Notes: generated by a model from the letters alone, not told the origin. 23,318 nucleotides of DNA from Heterostelium multicystogenum (GCA_003667245.1 RCNN01000359.1:1-23318); one strand, 5' to 3'. Numbered from the stretch's first letter, positions 1-12,189 are shown. A program made the numbers and translations.

Positions 1-166
1 AAAAAAAAAAAAAAAACCTGATATTTTTTCAGTACAGTCCGAACTAAAAATCTGAATAAAATTTATGCTTATTGGTATCAATCTGGCGATTTGATGGTTG
101 AGAAAGTGAGTGTGTTTTTGGGGGAATATTGTGTGATCACTTTTTTTATTTTTTTTGATATATCTT

Positions 167-2191
167 TTAGTTTAGATCGGAGGGGCTGGAAGTGATTGGT
201 TTTAGTTTTTGTTTTTTTGAGGGAATCGGTGCATACTGACCCCACATTTATGCAACATCAAATTTCCTATAAAAACAATTTATATTATAAAACACAACAA
301 TATTTATAAATATATAATATATATAGAATTGTTTTGTTTAATTAGAAAAGCTAGTTTTGGGTTACAACATTACATGAATTCATTTCTAGAAAAGTATAAA
401 TTTCAGTGTTTCTTTTTGGGTTGTAACTGCTCTGATTGTTTTTGTGAACCTCTTCGAAGCCAACACCGAAACGATGCCCACTCCGAGATCAGTATAATTG
501 CGTACAGTGCTGTTGGGGTAACGAGGTGTTGAACATTATTTGCTGTTGATGTGGGCAGAGAAGCAGAGAAGTGTCAGTCAATTTGATTCGTTTTGTTGAT
601 GATGTAATTTGAACGATTACTTACTATTCATCTTCACAAAGTTGATCTTCAATCGATTTTACAAATGCACTAAATTGCTACAGCTTATTAAAGGAAGGGA
701 CTTGAGAAATCCAGATATCTTGGAAAACTACCAGTGCATCAACACCGTCGACTGCTATCTTACTGTAGTTTGCAATGTCTCTTGTTGACACATTTCGAGT
801 CGCAATCTCGGACCGATGGTAGTTGTTTGGACTTGACATGTTACAAGTTTGCCACCGGTACTCAACATTGCTGGGCGTTATTTCCACCACTGAATGGACA
901 TTCCGCTGGGGTTGAGCCACGGTAGCAACCGTATTGGAAGTCGTATATTGGCGCGGTTGTGTAGGCTTCAAAGTGTATCGTTGCTACACTTGGGTAGCTT
1001 ATACTGCAGTCTAGAACATTTCGCTTGACAGGAGGATGCTGATAACCATCGGTATATAGTCATCGAACTGCACCTTACAGAGTCCTCCAAAACCACCGTC
1101 TCCACACGCTTCATTGAAAGGAGCTATCAGCAGTAGTTTACAGTAGAAACCAAAGTCATCGAAAACAGCGATCGTTTCACTTCCATTTTGGCAACCATTA
1201 AATACCTCATTAATCAGAGGATTGGAGAAAGTTCGTTGGAAGTACCCGTGCCGTTTCCATAGTCGATCGTATACGACTGACAAAGATCGGATATTAAGTA
1301 GTTACTTGAAAGATGCAATACTAAAAGTGAGCCACATACATGGTATTAATTATAGCCAATATAAGAGCAGCCTATATCAATTCATTATACATTAAAGTTA
1401 GAAGATTTGTGTAATGTTAAATTAGACTCTGAGAAATCAAATAGCTTACAAGAGGGCAAGTTGTGGAATGTTAAATATCGAAAAAACAATGCTCCACTTG
1501 CAACCAGGCCATCACTAAAAACGACGAATGTAATAACATCAACGATACTTGTTTGTATGCTGGTATACTGCCTAACTCTATAGTTGACATCGTATGCCGA
1601 GTTTGAAACATCATTAGCATCTTGAAGGATGTTCTGAAGATTTTCATAGAGAAGAGTTCTATCGGTGACGTTTGGCGTAGATTTCTCAGTTCTTTGTAAC
1701 TCCGTTGAGTTCAACTGCTTTGGTAATGTTTAATACTTCATAGTAAGTATCGTCGGCTTTACTACATATTTCTTGGCCTATATCCTTCAGTCCATTTGTC
1801 ACCTTTACATTTCCATGATGGCGGTTATAAATAATGGACTAAAAAATAAGTATTAGCAAGTTAAACTCTTGGAGTTACTATTGACATTTTGCTGGGAACA
1901 CCAGCAGATCTATTATATTTACATTGTGCATCCAACTAAAATGATCACTACCACCCGAAGAGAGAATACCTCACACTTGGAATATCCTTCGCCAAATTGC
2001 TCAACGAATCTGCCCTTGGGATAAAGAATCCTTTGGATCCGTGACATCCACCAAACAACGTTGATCTTCCAACCCAGAAAAAGATTGCCAAGATGAGAAT
2101 CGAATCCTAACAATAGAGTGACGCCCGAGGTCAGAATGACAGCCTCACCATAATTTCTCATAGTCACATGTTTCAATTGGTTCGCCACCAC
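167..2191 (-). pseudogene. Degraded or frameshifted multi-pass membrane protein, family not recognised
   Basis: Protein-like segments lie in order on the minus strand but keep changing frame. Near 2100-1950 is a hydrophobic stretch (SILILAIFFWVG) followed by a Gly/Cys-rich loop (GGCHGSKGFF). A probable intron end (TTTTTTAG, near 1842) leads into a helical, Asn-glycosylation-rich segment (1840-1590) and a second membrane helix (VITFVVF..GLVASGALFF, near 1530). A Cys-containing extracytoplasmic segment follows (1283-1011, with CGDGGFGGLC), then another Cys-rich piece (1035-880). A possible last membrane segment lies near 480, and a basic Pro/Ser-rich tail ends at 167 (QYAPIPSKKQKLKPI). At least five frame changes are needed. 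The order of helix, extracellular helical part, helix, Cys-rich loop and helix loosely resembles Tweety or prominin proteins, but I see no diagnostic motif. Either a pseudogene or a gene with many consensus indels. Confidence 0.45.
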
Positions 2192-3616
2192 ACAGTATCC
2201 ATATGGATATTATTTAATTTCAAATCCGATGTAAAATAAGTATATTTTTTGTTGATCAGTATGTATTATATTCCCATAGCCAGTGTTATCCAACTGGAAA
2301 ATAAATTTAGAATCAACATAGTTTTTAAACTTATATTTAACATTTTATGTTAAATTTAATGATATACAATTATTACTATTTATTATTAGTCTTATTATTA
2401 ATTATTAGTATTTCTTTTACTTAATGAGATATATCCAATTTTATATTCATATTATTATATTATTATTATGTATAGTAATTTAAAAAGGAATAATAGACTG
2501 AGAATGGTAAATATAGTTATATAAATAAATAATTTAAATTTATTTTATTTAAATTTAGATTGTTTAATTGGATTGGATAGGTTTGTGTTGATTGATTAGT
2601 TAATTGACTTATAATAAATTAATATTGAATTCTGGATTGATTGTTTTTGTTCAATTACTATAAAATTGAATTACAAATAAATTTGATTGTGGATAGAGCA
2701 GAACTTGTCATTTCCACTGAACGAACCAATAGTTAATATAATACCATATGTAACAATATGTTGTAGTTGTTATTGATGGTGATGCTTATCATTGTTTTAT
2801 TTGGTGCAATCTTAATTGATTGATAGGTTTTTATTGGTGTGTTGGTGGTAATTTAGTGGTTTAAAAAGTTGCCGCATTCATTAAAATCATCAAATAATAA
2901 CTAATATTTGATTTTTGACTCATGATGATAAAAGTGATGTTGAAGATGGTATTGTATTTGTTTGGTGAATGCTTAATATTGAGGTCAGCTTTATAAAATT
3001 CTGTATGTAGTATCTTATCCAATATAAAATTATAATATATTGAGATAGATAGTTTTTTTTACATTTTAAAAAATACTGTTTTTTTTTTCCATTAGGATTG
3101 ACTGAGTTGGTGGTATCGATTAGGGTTGTGACTGTTGTTTATTATAATGTTATTTGAAAGTAAACTTTAACTAGCACAGTCTAACTAACTGATGTATTTT
3201 AAGATTATTTTTCGCACTCCAAAATAAATTGATATTTCATATAATGTTTGAATGAATATTATGCACCAATATAAATATAATTAAAATATAAATTATTGTA
3301 GTTATTGTTGATTAGTTTTTAAACAATGCAATCGTTGTCATAAAAGTAATCAGAATTTCGTAATTTAAACCAAGATTCAATCAAGATTTAATCTTATACA
3401 AATGGGTGAATGTTGTATAATATAATTGATCGAGTTTAAATTGTTTTGATATTTGACTATAAATATGTATCTATAATATGTGAGGTATTTATTTCTTGAA
3501 TGTTGGTTGATTGCCATTACAATTAATTTATTTTAGTAACCATCAAAGTACCTAAATTTATTCAATGTTTGTTGTTAGTTCACTTATAGATATCGATAGC
3601 GATTATAATTCGGGTG
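2192..3616. other. AT-rich intergenic spacer
   Basis: No coding stretch or RNA gene could be supported on either strand. The sequence is dominated by A/T runs and TTGATTGA-type short repeats. It separates the 5' end of the membrane-protein remnant from the 3' end of the UBX gene, so it should hold a promoter on the left side and a poly(A) region on the right. I could not pinpoint either. Confidence 0.6.
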
Positions 3617-5452
3617 TTAATGAATCTTACCATTTGGTACTAATCCAGCAGCTAATAAAGTTGTCGACTTCATTTCTGCACTATCGTAGATCTTTCTTGG
3701 ATAAGTAGTTGAAAGTTTAAATGATCACACTCTGTCCATTGGCTGAGAGATGTGCATGGACGGTGCTTTAAAGTATCTGTGGGGTTTAAAAGTTGCTCTA
3801 ACGACTTCTCCTGATTGTAAACGGATCTAAAACAAGAGTTGAGTAAAAACGCTATCTATCATTATTATTAGAGATTAACTTACTTGAATTAAAACTTGAT
3901 CTGGGACAGCTGTTGGGGCAGCAGGTATAACTGGAGCGGGAGCAGCAGGAGCTGGAGCAGCAACAGGGGCTCCAGCTTTATTGGCTGCTCTCTCAAGCTT
4001 ATCTTGTGCAATTTTCTCACGAATACGTTGTTTAGCTCTTAGTTCATCCTCTTTCTCCTTTTTGGCCTTTTCTGCCTCACGCTTTGATCTGTTGTTCTTG
4101 CCATTTACTGAGTGATTCCTGTTGCATCTTTACCACTGGATCTACGGGTAATTTCACGCTCAATCTCACGCTTTGCCTCGTCCTCTGCTTTCTTCTTACG
4201 GATTTCAAGAATACGTGCCTCTAACTTATCACGCTGTTGCTTGCGCTCCTCCTCGGTTAATTGTGGATTAACAATATCCTTTTCATGTGCAGTGAACTCG
4301 TGATCTGCTGGATGCTTACCTGAGTCCTTGCAAACTTGACATAAATCATAGTTTGGACATTTGTTGCATTTGTATCTGATACCAACAATCTGTTGTGTAC
4401 AGATATCACACAATGCATTATGTAAAGTTGGTTCTGTTGTCGAATCTGTTTTAGAGGTGGAAGTAGAAGTGGAAGTTGTTGTAGTTGGATTATTATTGTT
4501 GTTATTACTATTAGTGTCAGTGTTTAATGGCTCGTCAATATCAGGGTTATCCATATTAGCGAAAATCCATTCCATAGCGGTGTTTGTTGATTCATTTTTA
4601 ACAACAAGTAGTGCTTTGATAGCTCTATTCTCTGGGAAACCCATTTCCTTCAACTCTGACAACATCTGTGCATTTGGTTTCAAAGGTTCATTTGCTTTTG
4701 GCATTTGATTCTGTAGATCCAACAATCTAGATGTACCAGATCCACCACTACCCAAAGCATGTCCTGGGGTATTGAATGAAACGTTTGCTGGTAAATGTTG
4801 GTCAAGCAAAGACTTCAAACGATTTGGATCAGCACCAGAAAACTCTGCAACTTTCTTCGAATTCAAATAGTATTGGAATGTTGGCATTCCTGAGATTCCA
4901 CATTGTTGAGCAGTAGCCTTTGTATTTCGAAAGTTGACAATGAGTAAATAGAAAAGCACTTTAGAACTCTACTCTCGCTATTCTGATTCTACTCACACCC
5001 CTCCTCTGCTACTAATTCAAGATATTTATACATACACGGCACTTATCAACATCACACTTTAGAAATACAGCTTTTTGTTGGTACTGTGATTGGGAAGCAA
5101 GTTGTTCAAACACAGGTGAAATCATACGACATGGTCCACACCATCTAAATAATCGACACCATTATCGATTAATACTTGATATATTAACTAAGATTCATTA
5201 ATTTAAATTAACACTTACGAAGCGGTGAAATCTACAATAACTAACTTTTCACCTGCTTTCTTTAGCTCTGAATGTAACTGTCCATCAGATATTTCTATAA
5301 ACAAAATAAACATAAGTCGAATTAATTCAGTTAGATTTGTAATAAGAAATGTCTAAGTTTATACATAAAATATATATAATCAGACTGACAGACTGACAGA
5401 TAGATGTGCTGCTTAATATAGTATTAAACTAAAACTTACCAATAACAGCCAT
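3617..5452 (-). CDS. Thioredoxin-UBA-ZZ zinc finger-UBX domain protein
   Basis: Exons on the minus strand: 5452-5440, 5294-5219, 5144-5036, 4917-3884 and 3826-3617, all GT-AG. Residues 1-105 are a thioredoxin fold with an intact WCGPC active site (split by intron 2) and the cis-Pro motif GMPTF. A Gly/Ser linker is followed by a UBA domain (about 151-191, with MGFPENRAIKALL). After an Asn/Thr/Ser tract comes a ZZ zinc finger (about 235-278, CDIC, CNKC, CQVC, then H-H). A long charged helix ending EKIAQDKLERA matches the coiled coil of UBXN1-type proteins. An Ala/Pro linker precedes the C-terminal UBX domain (IRLQSGEVVRATFKP ... FKLSTTYPRKIYD). Known for the families: UBA binds ubiquitin and UBX binds p97/Cdc48. 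Inference: a redox-linked p97 ubiquitin adaptor. The frame changes twice near 4115-4085 and about three times within 3770-3715, with family-like residues on both sides. Confidence 0.85.
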
Positions 5453-6698
5453 TGTTTACTTTATAAATTGGATTATTCGAGATAAGGATGATTTAAGATA
5501 ATAAAAGTAGTTTAATGTTAATGAGATGGTAATGTAATGTAGGTATGTGTAATTTGTTTAAAAGTGAATACTACTGGTCCTACAAAAAGAGATAAATAGA
5601 TAGATAGATAATATAAATAACAATTAACAAATAAAGTAGAAGAAGTCAAACTAAAAATATTAATAATAACAATTTTGATTAATTTTGTTTTGGGGGGTGT
5701 TAATTAAAAAGTTGAAGTTACCAAAAAATTTAATTCTTAAAATTCAACTTAATTGGAAAACTCATCTGTTTTTCATGGTCTTTCCCCATAAATAAAGTCT
5801 TTATTCATTGTCGACAGGATGAGCATTGATATATTTGTTGTAAATTGGCGATTTAAACTCGAATGAAACGAAACAGACATCATTCTAGAGTAAATGTACA
5901 AACAAATCAATATTATTATTTATTAAAACATGATATTCATAACCAATCAGTAGAATGTAATAAGGAATTATGATCAGCAGCATATCTAGTTGTAATGTAT
6001 TTTATTGCATTACTCCTAGGATAGTAAAGTAAAGCAAAGCAAAGTAATGCTGTTGATTGGTATCATAGAGAATGTCACACTGTTACAGTGGTTGTGGTTA
6101 CTGCGTAGCTGCTGTTGTTATTGTTGGTTACTTTCAAAATAAAAAAATAAAAAAAAAAAAACTACCACTTTTTTCACATGTTTCTTGCATTTTAACCATC
6201 AAAATCTTGGTTTTTTCAAACAAGTTGTTATTGTTGTTTGTCTTTGTGTTTTGGTCGCAGTAACAGAGAATGTATGTATTTTATATCTATGATGATATAA
6301 TTTAAAAATAATGTTATTATTATAATGATTGATGAATGAAAATATTATTATTATTTATACTAATTAAATTAAATTTGACAATTAAAAATTCAAGAATTCA
6401 ATTGATAATCTTATTTGAATATTGATTGATTGATTGATAATCTTCTTTATTCTTGTAGAATTATTAGATTATCTACTAACAACAACTCCTTATTTAATTA
6501 TATAATATTCATATAATTCAAATCATCTCTCTTTGCTTTGCAACCTCTAATAGCATTTCAAACATACTTTTCTACTTACTTTCAATCAATCAATCAATCA
6601 GTAGACAGCAATCAGTCAATCAGTCAATCAGCAATTAATCAATCTATCAATCTGTCTTGTCTGTCAATTGACTCTTACTTTGCAAAATTTGAACAAAG
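5453..6698. promoter_or_regulatory. Shared divergent promoter region
   Basis: This 1.25-kb AT-rich spacer lies head-to-head between the UBX gene and the SR gene, so it should carry both promoters. It contains a perfect 15-nt palindrome (AATAAAGTCTTTATT, 5791-5805) directly after CCCATAA, a small palindrome CACTGTTACAGTG near 6076, and CAAT tetranucleotide repeats close to the SR start. No long open frame here looks like protein. I cannot identify specific transcription factor sites. Confidence 0.5.
6582..6655. repeat. Degenerate CAAT/CAGT tetranucleotide repeat
   Basis: CAATCAATCAATCAATCA is followed by imperfect CAGT/CAAT units ending about 45 nt before the SR-protein start codon. It probably falls in the 5' leader or core promoter. 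Such tracts are common in spacers of these genomes. Confidence 0.75.
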
Positions 6699-9600
6699 AT
6701 GAATAACAATATGTACGTTCAAAATCGAGAAATGGGTCCTCGTGAAACGGGACCACGTGAAAAGGGACCACGTGATATGTCATATCGAGACACAAATCCA
6801 CCCTCGAACAAACTCTATATTAGACTTGATGTACCCTCATTTACCGACATAGATCTCAGTGAACTCTTTGAAAAATATGGTAAAATTGCAAATAGCAAAT
6901 GGAAGTCTGGCTTTGGATTTGTTGTATGTATCACGTAAATCAATCATAACACTCTCATCTCTTCATTCATTCATTGAGACTATGGAGTTGCTGCAATCTT
7001 TGACGTCCACTCTCTCTCCTCGAATGGCCAAACAAAAAAAAACAAAAAAAAAAAATCAATTTTTTTTTGTTTCAAATCCTTCAAACTTTTTCTATCCTTC
7101 CTTCCCTCAACACATCGTTGACTTTGTTTGACATTGAAATCAACCCATATCTTAGAATCATATGTATTATGTCATGTATTAATAATAATAATTATTATTA
7201 AAGGAATATGAAACTCTTGATCAGGCAGCTGATGCTATGGGTCAGTTGCATTCAACCTTGGTCATGGGCAAAAAGATCTTCATCGACTACTCTAATCCTA
7301 AGCGTGAGCGTCTCTCTTTGAACAACAATTTTGCCACTCCTACTTCACGTGTCTACATTGGAAATTACGATGTAGAAACCACACATCACGATGATTTGAC
7401 ATCTCTTTTCTCCAGTGTTGGTACTATCTTGAATTCGCACTTCATTGATAAGAAGGGATATTGTTTCATTGAGTATCCTTCCATTGAAATAGCGGAAGCA
7501 GCAATCAACATGTACAATGGTTATCAATTGAATGGTCGTAAATTGCTTGTAAATTATGCTACTCTACCTGGAACCCAAACAAGATCTTCAAGTAAGTCCA
7601 TTACTATCGGGCATTTAATATCATTAGACTAATATACCCAAAAATAGGATCAAGATCTCCCCCACGTAACAAGAGAACAAGATACCACAGCCCTACTAGA
7701 TCTGGAAGAAGTCAAAGTAGGAGTAGAAGCAGAAGTAGAAGTCCAAATAACATGCAAGGAATGAATCAATCTTATAATAGTAACAATAGTTTTGATAATG
7801 GCTCAAATTACAATAACAACAATAGTCATTATAATAATAATGGTGGATTCAGCAACCACAACAATAATAATCAAAAAGGTTACATGGTGAATCGAAGTCG
7901 AAGTAGAAGTCCAAGAGGAAGATCTAGGAGTAGATCAAACTCAATGGATAGAGGAAGAGGTTTAAACACTTCAAATAATAACCTACCAAACATGAACAAC
8001 AATATTTATGGAGGAAGAGGTCGTTCTCCAACAAGAAGAAATCATTCACCATCCAAAGATAATTTTCATAATTATAATAATCATCATAACAAATCAAATT
8101 ATAATTATAACAACAATACTCGAATGAATAACAACAACAACTATTCAAACTATAATGATAACGAAAAGAATAGCAACTATCGTTCAGGCAAATATATCAA
8201 TCAAAGAATTAACAATTATCTAAATGATAATCAATACAGCAATAATAATCATAGCCAATATAGTAGTAATAACAGTAGCAATAGTAATAATCCATATCAG
8301 AATAATAATAGTACTCAAAGTATTAACAACAGTAATGATACATCTAGTCAAAAGTCGTTTGTTTCACAAACCAACTCTTATACCACAAGTGCCGGTAAAT
8401 CTTCAAGATCCAGATCCAGATCAAGATCTCCATCAAGAAGATCACGGCGCACCTCAAGATCAAGATCTAAATCAAGATCTCCTTCAAGAACTCGCCATAT
8501 GCGCACTACGAGATCAAGATCTTCATCAAGATCAATTTCACCAACTCCAAACCAAAAACCAATCAATCAAGACACTGACATGCCAAACTATGATAATGAA
8601 AATACTGTGACTGACAAAAACGTAAACCAGATCAACGATTTAGCTACAATCGATGATGATAGTCAGTCCAATCCCAGTATCTCTAGTGAGTTCTCAATAA
8701 CACCCACCAGTGATGTACCTGTTTCCAGTTCACATGAAGATAAAAAAACTACCAGTCTACAACTTTGATGATAGCGAAACAAGTCCAGACACTTTGTCAA
8801 ATCAAAGAAGATCACCTCCAAGAAGATCGCCAACAAGAAGATCACCTTCACCTACTCCAAATATGTCACCAGCACCAAATGCTCCGTCATCAAGAACTTT
8901 AACACACAATACTCTAAATCATCAACCACAAGTTTTCACATCCTCCAACAAAGAGAGAAGATCGACAAGTAACAATCTATCATCGAATGTTCAATCTTAT
9001 CCATCCAACTCAAATCACATTTCACAAGAATTACGAAATACCAAGGACAATATTATCAAACAGATATACAATGTAGATATTATAATAGGAACATTTTTTG
9101 TTTTATTTGTTATTAATATTTTTTACAATTTTAGATATTTGAAGAAGTGAAAAAAAGCCACTCAAAAGATCACCTTGTTCAAACTGATGTTTTTAAATCT
9201 GATATTTACAGCTACAGAAAGGATTCTACAAGCAACCATGAAGCTCTAATGAGAAAAATGGAGGAGCAAATCTCTTATATGCGAAGAATCTCCAGTATTT
9301 CTGAATCTACTTTTTCCAATGTCAAAGATTATCAAGGTTCAAATTCAAACTTCCAAATGGAATTCAATTTTCTCAAATCTGATATTAACTCATTGAAAAC
9401 GGATATCAAAGATTGTAACTCAAAAATGGATTATGTTCTTCAGGAGCTCAAATCAATTTCAAATTCAGTCAGTAGTGTCACCACAGAGTTGAAAAGGGTT
9501 GCTGAAGCAAGTCAGAATGCATCTAATGGATCAGTTATGAAAAAGCTATTCCCAATTGATGCCCTCTCTAACAAGTTGTTTAACGTTGAGGATAAATTAG

Positions 9601-9728
9601 AAGCACTCCAAACCTCATTGGGAAAACAATTTGATAATTTGAAAAATGAAATTCTAAGTCAAAATGCTATCCAAGGACTTGTACAAGAAGACAAAAAGAA
9701 ATCAACTAGAAAGAAATATGAAAAATAG
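6699..9728 (+). CDS. SR-type splicing factor: two RRMs, RS arms, C-terminal coiled coil
   Basis: Exons: 6699-6923, 7204-7591, 7648-9072 and 9135-9728, about 876 residues. A short N-terminus with repeated GPRE/GPRD units precedes RRM1 (about 38-108, RNP2 LYIRLD, RNP1 GFGFVEY rebuilt exactly across intron 1). RRM2 is at about 124-196 (VYIGNY and KGYCFIEY). Then come an RS block (SRSRSRSRSP), a long Asn-rich stretch broken by RGRSRSRS, more RS blocks and RRSPPRRSPTRRSP. The last exon encodes a coiled coil (LKSDINSLKTDIKDCNSKM). Known: two RRMs plus RS arms define SR proteins acting in nuclear pre-mRNA splicing. A seven-A run at 8742-8748 breaks the frame; six A would restore it. The coiled coil is unusual for an SR protein. 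Exon 4 is joined in phase through GTAGAT...TTTTAG. The start ATG has a good AACAAAG context. Confidence 0.85.
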
Positions 9729-10090
9729 AAACATTCATCTTCTATTGATTTCAATCTTTCTAACAATGATCTCTTGCTATAAACATAAATTAATTTTAAT
9801 GCAGTCATCAATAGTGATTTTCTTTACTTCATTCATTCATTCCTTAAATTTATAAATGCATTGTCTAACTCAAAAAACCAGATCATTTATACTTTCAAAT
9901 GTTTAACAATGGATATGGATGGCACCATACAATGTTCTATCACTTTCATTAATTCTCTTTCAAGTGTTTTTCTTTTGAAAAGGAAACCAAGTTCCAAATC
10001 TAGATGCAATGATGTTTATTTACATGTTTATCCCAAAATTGAATTGGAATTCTAAGGAAATATCAATATATACAGATAAGTAGTTATCAC
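9729..10090. other. Convergent 3' intergenic region
   Basis: A short AT-rich spacer between the ends of the SR and terpene synthase genes. It probably holds both 3' UTRs and poly(A) sites. Short open frames here are A/T-driven and not family-like. An AGTTATC...GATAACT hairpin (10082-10102) spans the synthase stop codon. Confidence 0.55.
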
Positions 10091-11153
10091 CTAGAGATAA
10101 CTTTTAGTTGGTGGTCGCATTTCGATAAAGGGTGAAGTTGGTGAACAATAGCGCGGAGTTTGCATGGACCACATTCTTGATCCAGTAATTAAATAGTGAA
10201 GATGGTCAAGCATAAATGAACCTCTTGGTGTTGTAGAGCATCATTGAATGGTGCCATAGAACGAAGGAATCCTTCTTCCAAGTGTATATAGTCATTTACG
10301 TATTGGTGGATCAGATTGACCATCTTTCTATAGGAATCCGGTAGGTCTTGATTATTTTGGCGTTGGAAAAAATATAGAGGATTCAAAATACCCGCATTGT
10401 CATTGACTTCTTTCTCATAGGATACTAGATCATTAATCAAGGTTACCACAATGGCAATGTTTTCGTTCATTTTCAGCCATCTCGGGTCAGACCAGATATA
10501 TGGCTCCAAATGATGATTTAGCATCACTTCGGTTAAGGTTACACAAGGATATGCTCCAATATTTATCTTTCGTAAGAATGAATATAGTTCGATATGTGGG
10601 GAGCCGCCATCCTAATGAAGAAAACAAAACTTTTAATATTATGATAAGTATTTTTAATTAATTTTTTTTAAACTTACCTTTACTTTATTAAATGGGATAA
10701 TAGAATCAACCCATTGAACACAACTACTTATAAATCTATTAAAAGTATCTCTGCGTTTTCCGCACATGTCCAAGCATTTTTTTCGAAGTAAGAAAGCAAC
10801 CTTTTCTGGTCCAGTGGGGTTTCAGGAAGAATTCCATCCATGAATACAACTCCCATTCGACGAACTAGTTCAACACTCTTTTGGTCATCGTATATTCCGG
10901 CATCCAGACCATCGTCGAATGTGAAAAACCAGAGCATTAGTTCACCACCCATAACTAACCGCTCAAAGTCGACATTAGGCCAAAAGAATCTTGTAAGTGA
11001 TACCACATTGTTGTGAGCCATTCTATCTCTCTGACTCTCAGGTCTCCAGACACCCAGCTCCAAAGCTTCTCTATACACATAGTCGACGTAGGAATAATCA
11101 TTTGGAACGAGACTCCAGTGAGGAGGAAATTTAATTTCATTTAAGGACAACAT
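10091..11153 (-). CDS. Dictyostelid-type terpene synthase
   Basis: Exons 11153-10678 and 10611-10091 give about 332 residues, the usual dictyostelid terpene synthase size. The start is the ATG at [11 protein letters not shown]; in-frame codons upstream lack an ATG. The aspartate-rich metal site is FTFDDGLD (D80-D84). The second metal site is a perfect NSE motif, NDLVSYEKE (N219, S223, E227). The C-terminus has the diphosphate-sensing Arg-Tyr in TPRY. Known: class I terpene cyclases bind three Mg ions and ionise a prenyl diphosphate (GPP, FPP or GGPP), and social amoebae make volatile terpenes with such enzymes, often during development. Product and substrate cannot be read from sequence. Two one-base frame changes interrupt it, near 10755 (after KNAWTC) and near 10230 (before [14 protein letters not shown]). 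All catalytic motifs are intact, so consensus errors are likelier than decay. No prenyltransferase or P450 partner is adjacent. Confidence 0.88.
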
Positions 11154-12189
11154 TTTGTGACTGTTTGAATTCAAAAATACAACAGGGACAAGGAGTGAGG
11201 CAAATTGGGAAAAATTGGAATATTTAAAAATAAATAAATTAGGTTACAATTGGGTTGTTAAAATTGGAATACAAATGATGATTAACAAGATTGGAGTTAT
11301 TAAAAGTTTAGCTTTTATGATATTTGAATTTAAGGAGAATAGTAAATATTGTAATTTTTGCTTGTGATAAAAGCTTTATATTAAAAGGAAACAATAAAAG
11401 AATATGGAAAACAATGAAGAATAAAATAAATGTTGAAACTTAAACGATTGGTGGCAATTGTTGTGATTGGGGGACAAAAGATTATTGTTGATTCTATAAT
11501 TTCAAAGAGAGAGATTAATAGATTCTAACAATGTTTCAAGATAGATTGTGAAAGAGGCGGGGTTAACGGATCTTTAATAGAAGTATTCCAAATGAATAGA
11601 ATTATATATCTGGCATTGAATTGGGGAAGTAATCTAAATATTGAAAGATGGGTATTTGAGATTAGATAATTTGTTGTATACACTTTTTATGAGGAGTATA
11701 GAAACACTAATGGGAAATGAACAAACACTTACCATAAACTATTCAATCTAATTCATTGCCCAGGTATTACAAATTGAAATGTGGTGCATTCAGGATTATT
11801 TGTTATTCTATATATATATTTATAAATAAATAAAATGTTTTTTTTAAATATAGCAATGTAAAATCTGAAAGGTTGTGGTGGAATATGCAATAGACATCAA
11901 ATATATTGTGTCACTAAATATAAAACACTTTTGTTGTGCTGTACAAAGTGAATTTATCAATATTCCTGAAAGAAAAATGATAATTTGAAATATAATACAA
12001 TAAACAAATACAAAACAGGTGTATAAGTGTTGCTCCAACAATAGATTACCAATTCTATTGTAACAAATTTATAGTTGTTTGGTGCTCCTCTTTAAACACT
12101 GATGATTTAACAATAATATATATTATTATATTAATTAATATTTTCAAGTTACTTCTTCTGTAGGAGGTGAAAGTGGATTAATTTGTTAG
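11154..12189. other. Intergenic region upstream of the terpene synthase
   Basis: AT-rich, with no convincing coding segment. The longest frame (minus strand, about 12041-11844) is hydrophobic and driven by T-rich composition, with no start context or family likeness. The terpene synthase promoter should lie in the right-adjacent few hundred bases. Confidence 0.5.

Noticed and set aside
1..16. Poly-A run at the window start as a transposon tail or contig join
   Set aside because: Sixteen A bases are ordinary in such AT-rich spacers, and no element precedes or follows it.
734..925. Plus-strand frame opposite the membrane-protein remnant
   Set aside because: The minus strand gives coherent Cys-rich segments with N-glycosylation sites in this interval; the plus frame does not.
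4112..4708. Open frames on the plus strand opposite the UBX gene
   Set aside because: They are antisense shadows of the charged coiled-coil and Asn/Thr tract; the minus strand carries clear UBA and ZZ domains.
6072..6263. Small plus-strand frame in the divergent spacer
   Set aside because: It contains a poly-A/Lys run and T-driven hydrophobic tail, with no family likeness or start context.
7924..8610. Open frames in other phases and strands across the SR gene
   Set aside because: They arise from AAT/AAC and AGATCA repeats; only the RS/Asn frame continues RRM2 through a phase-matched intron.
9861..10055. Plus-strand frame after the SR gene
   Set aside because: It lies in the expected 3' UTR, is short and has no recognisable motif.
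11844..12041. Minus-strand hydrophobic frame that could be a membrane protein
   Set aside because: T-rich composition explains the hydrophobicity; no start context, introns or conserved motif.
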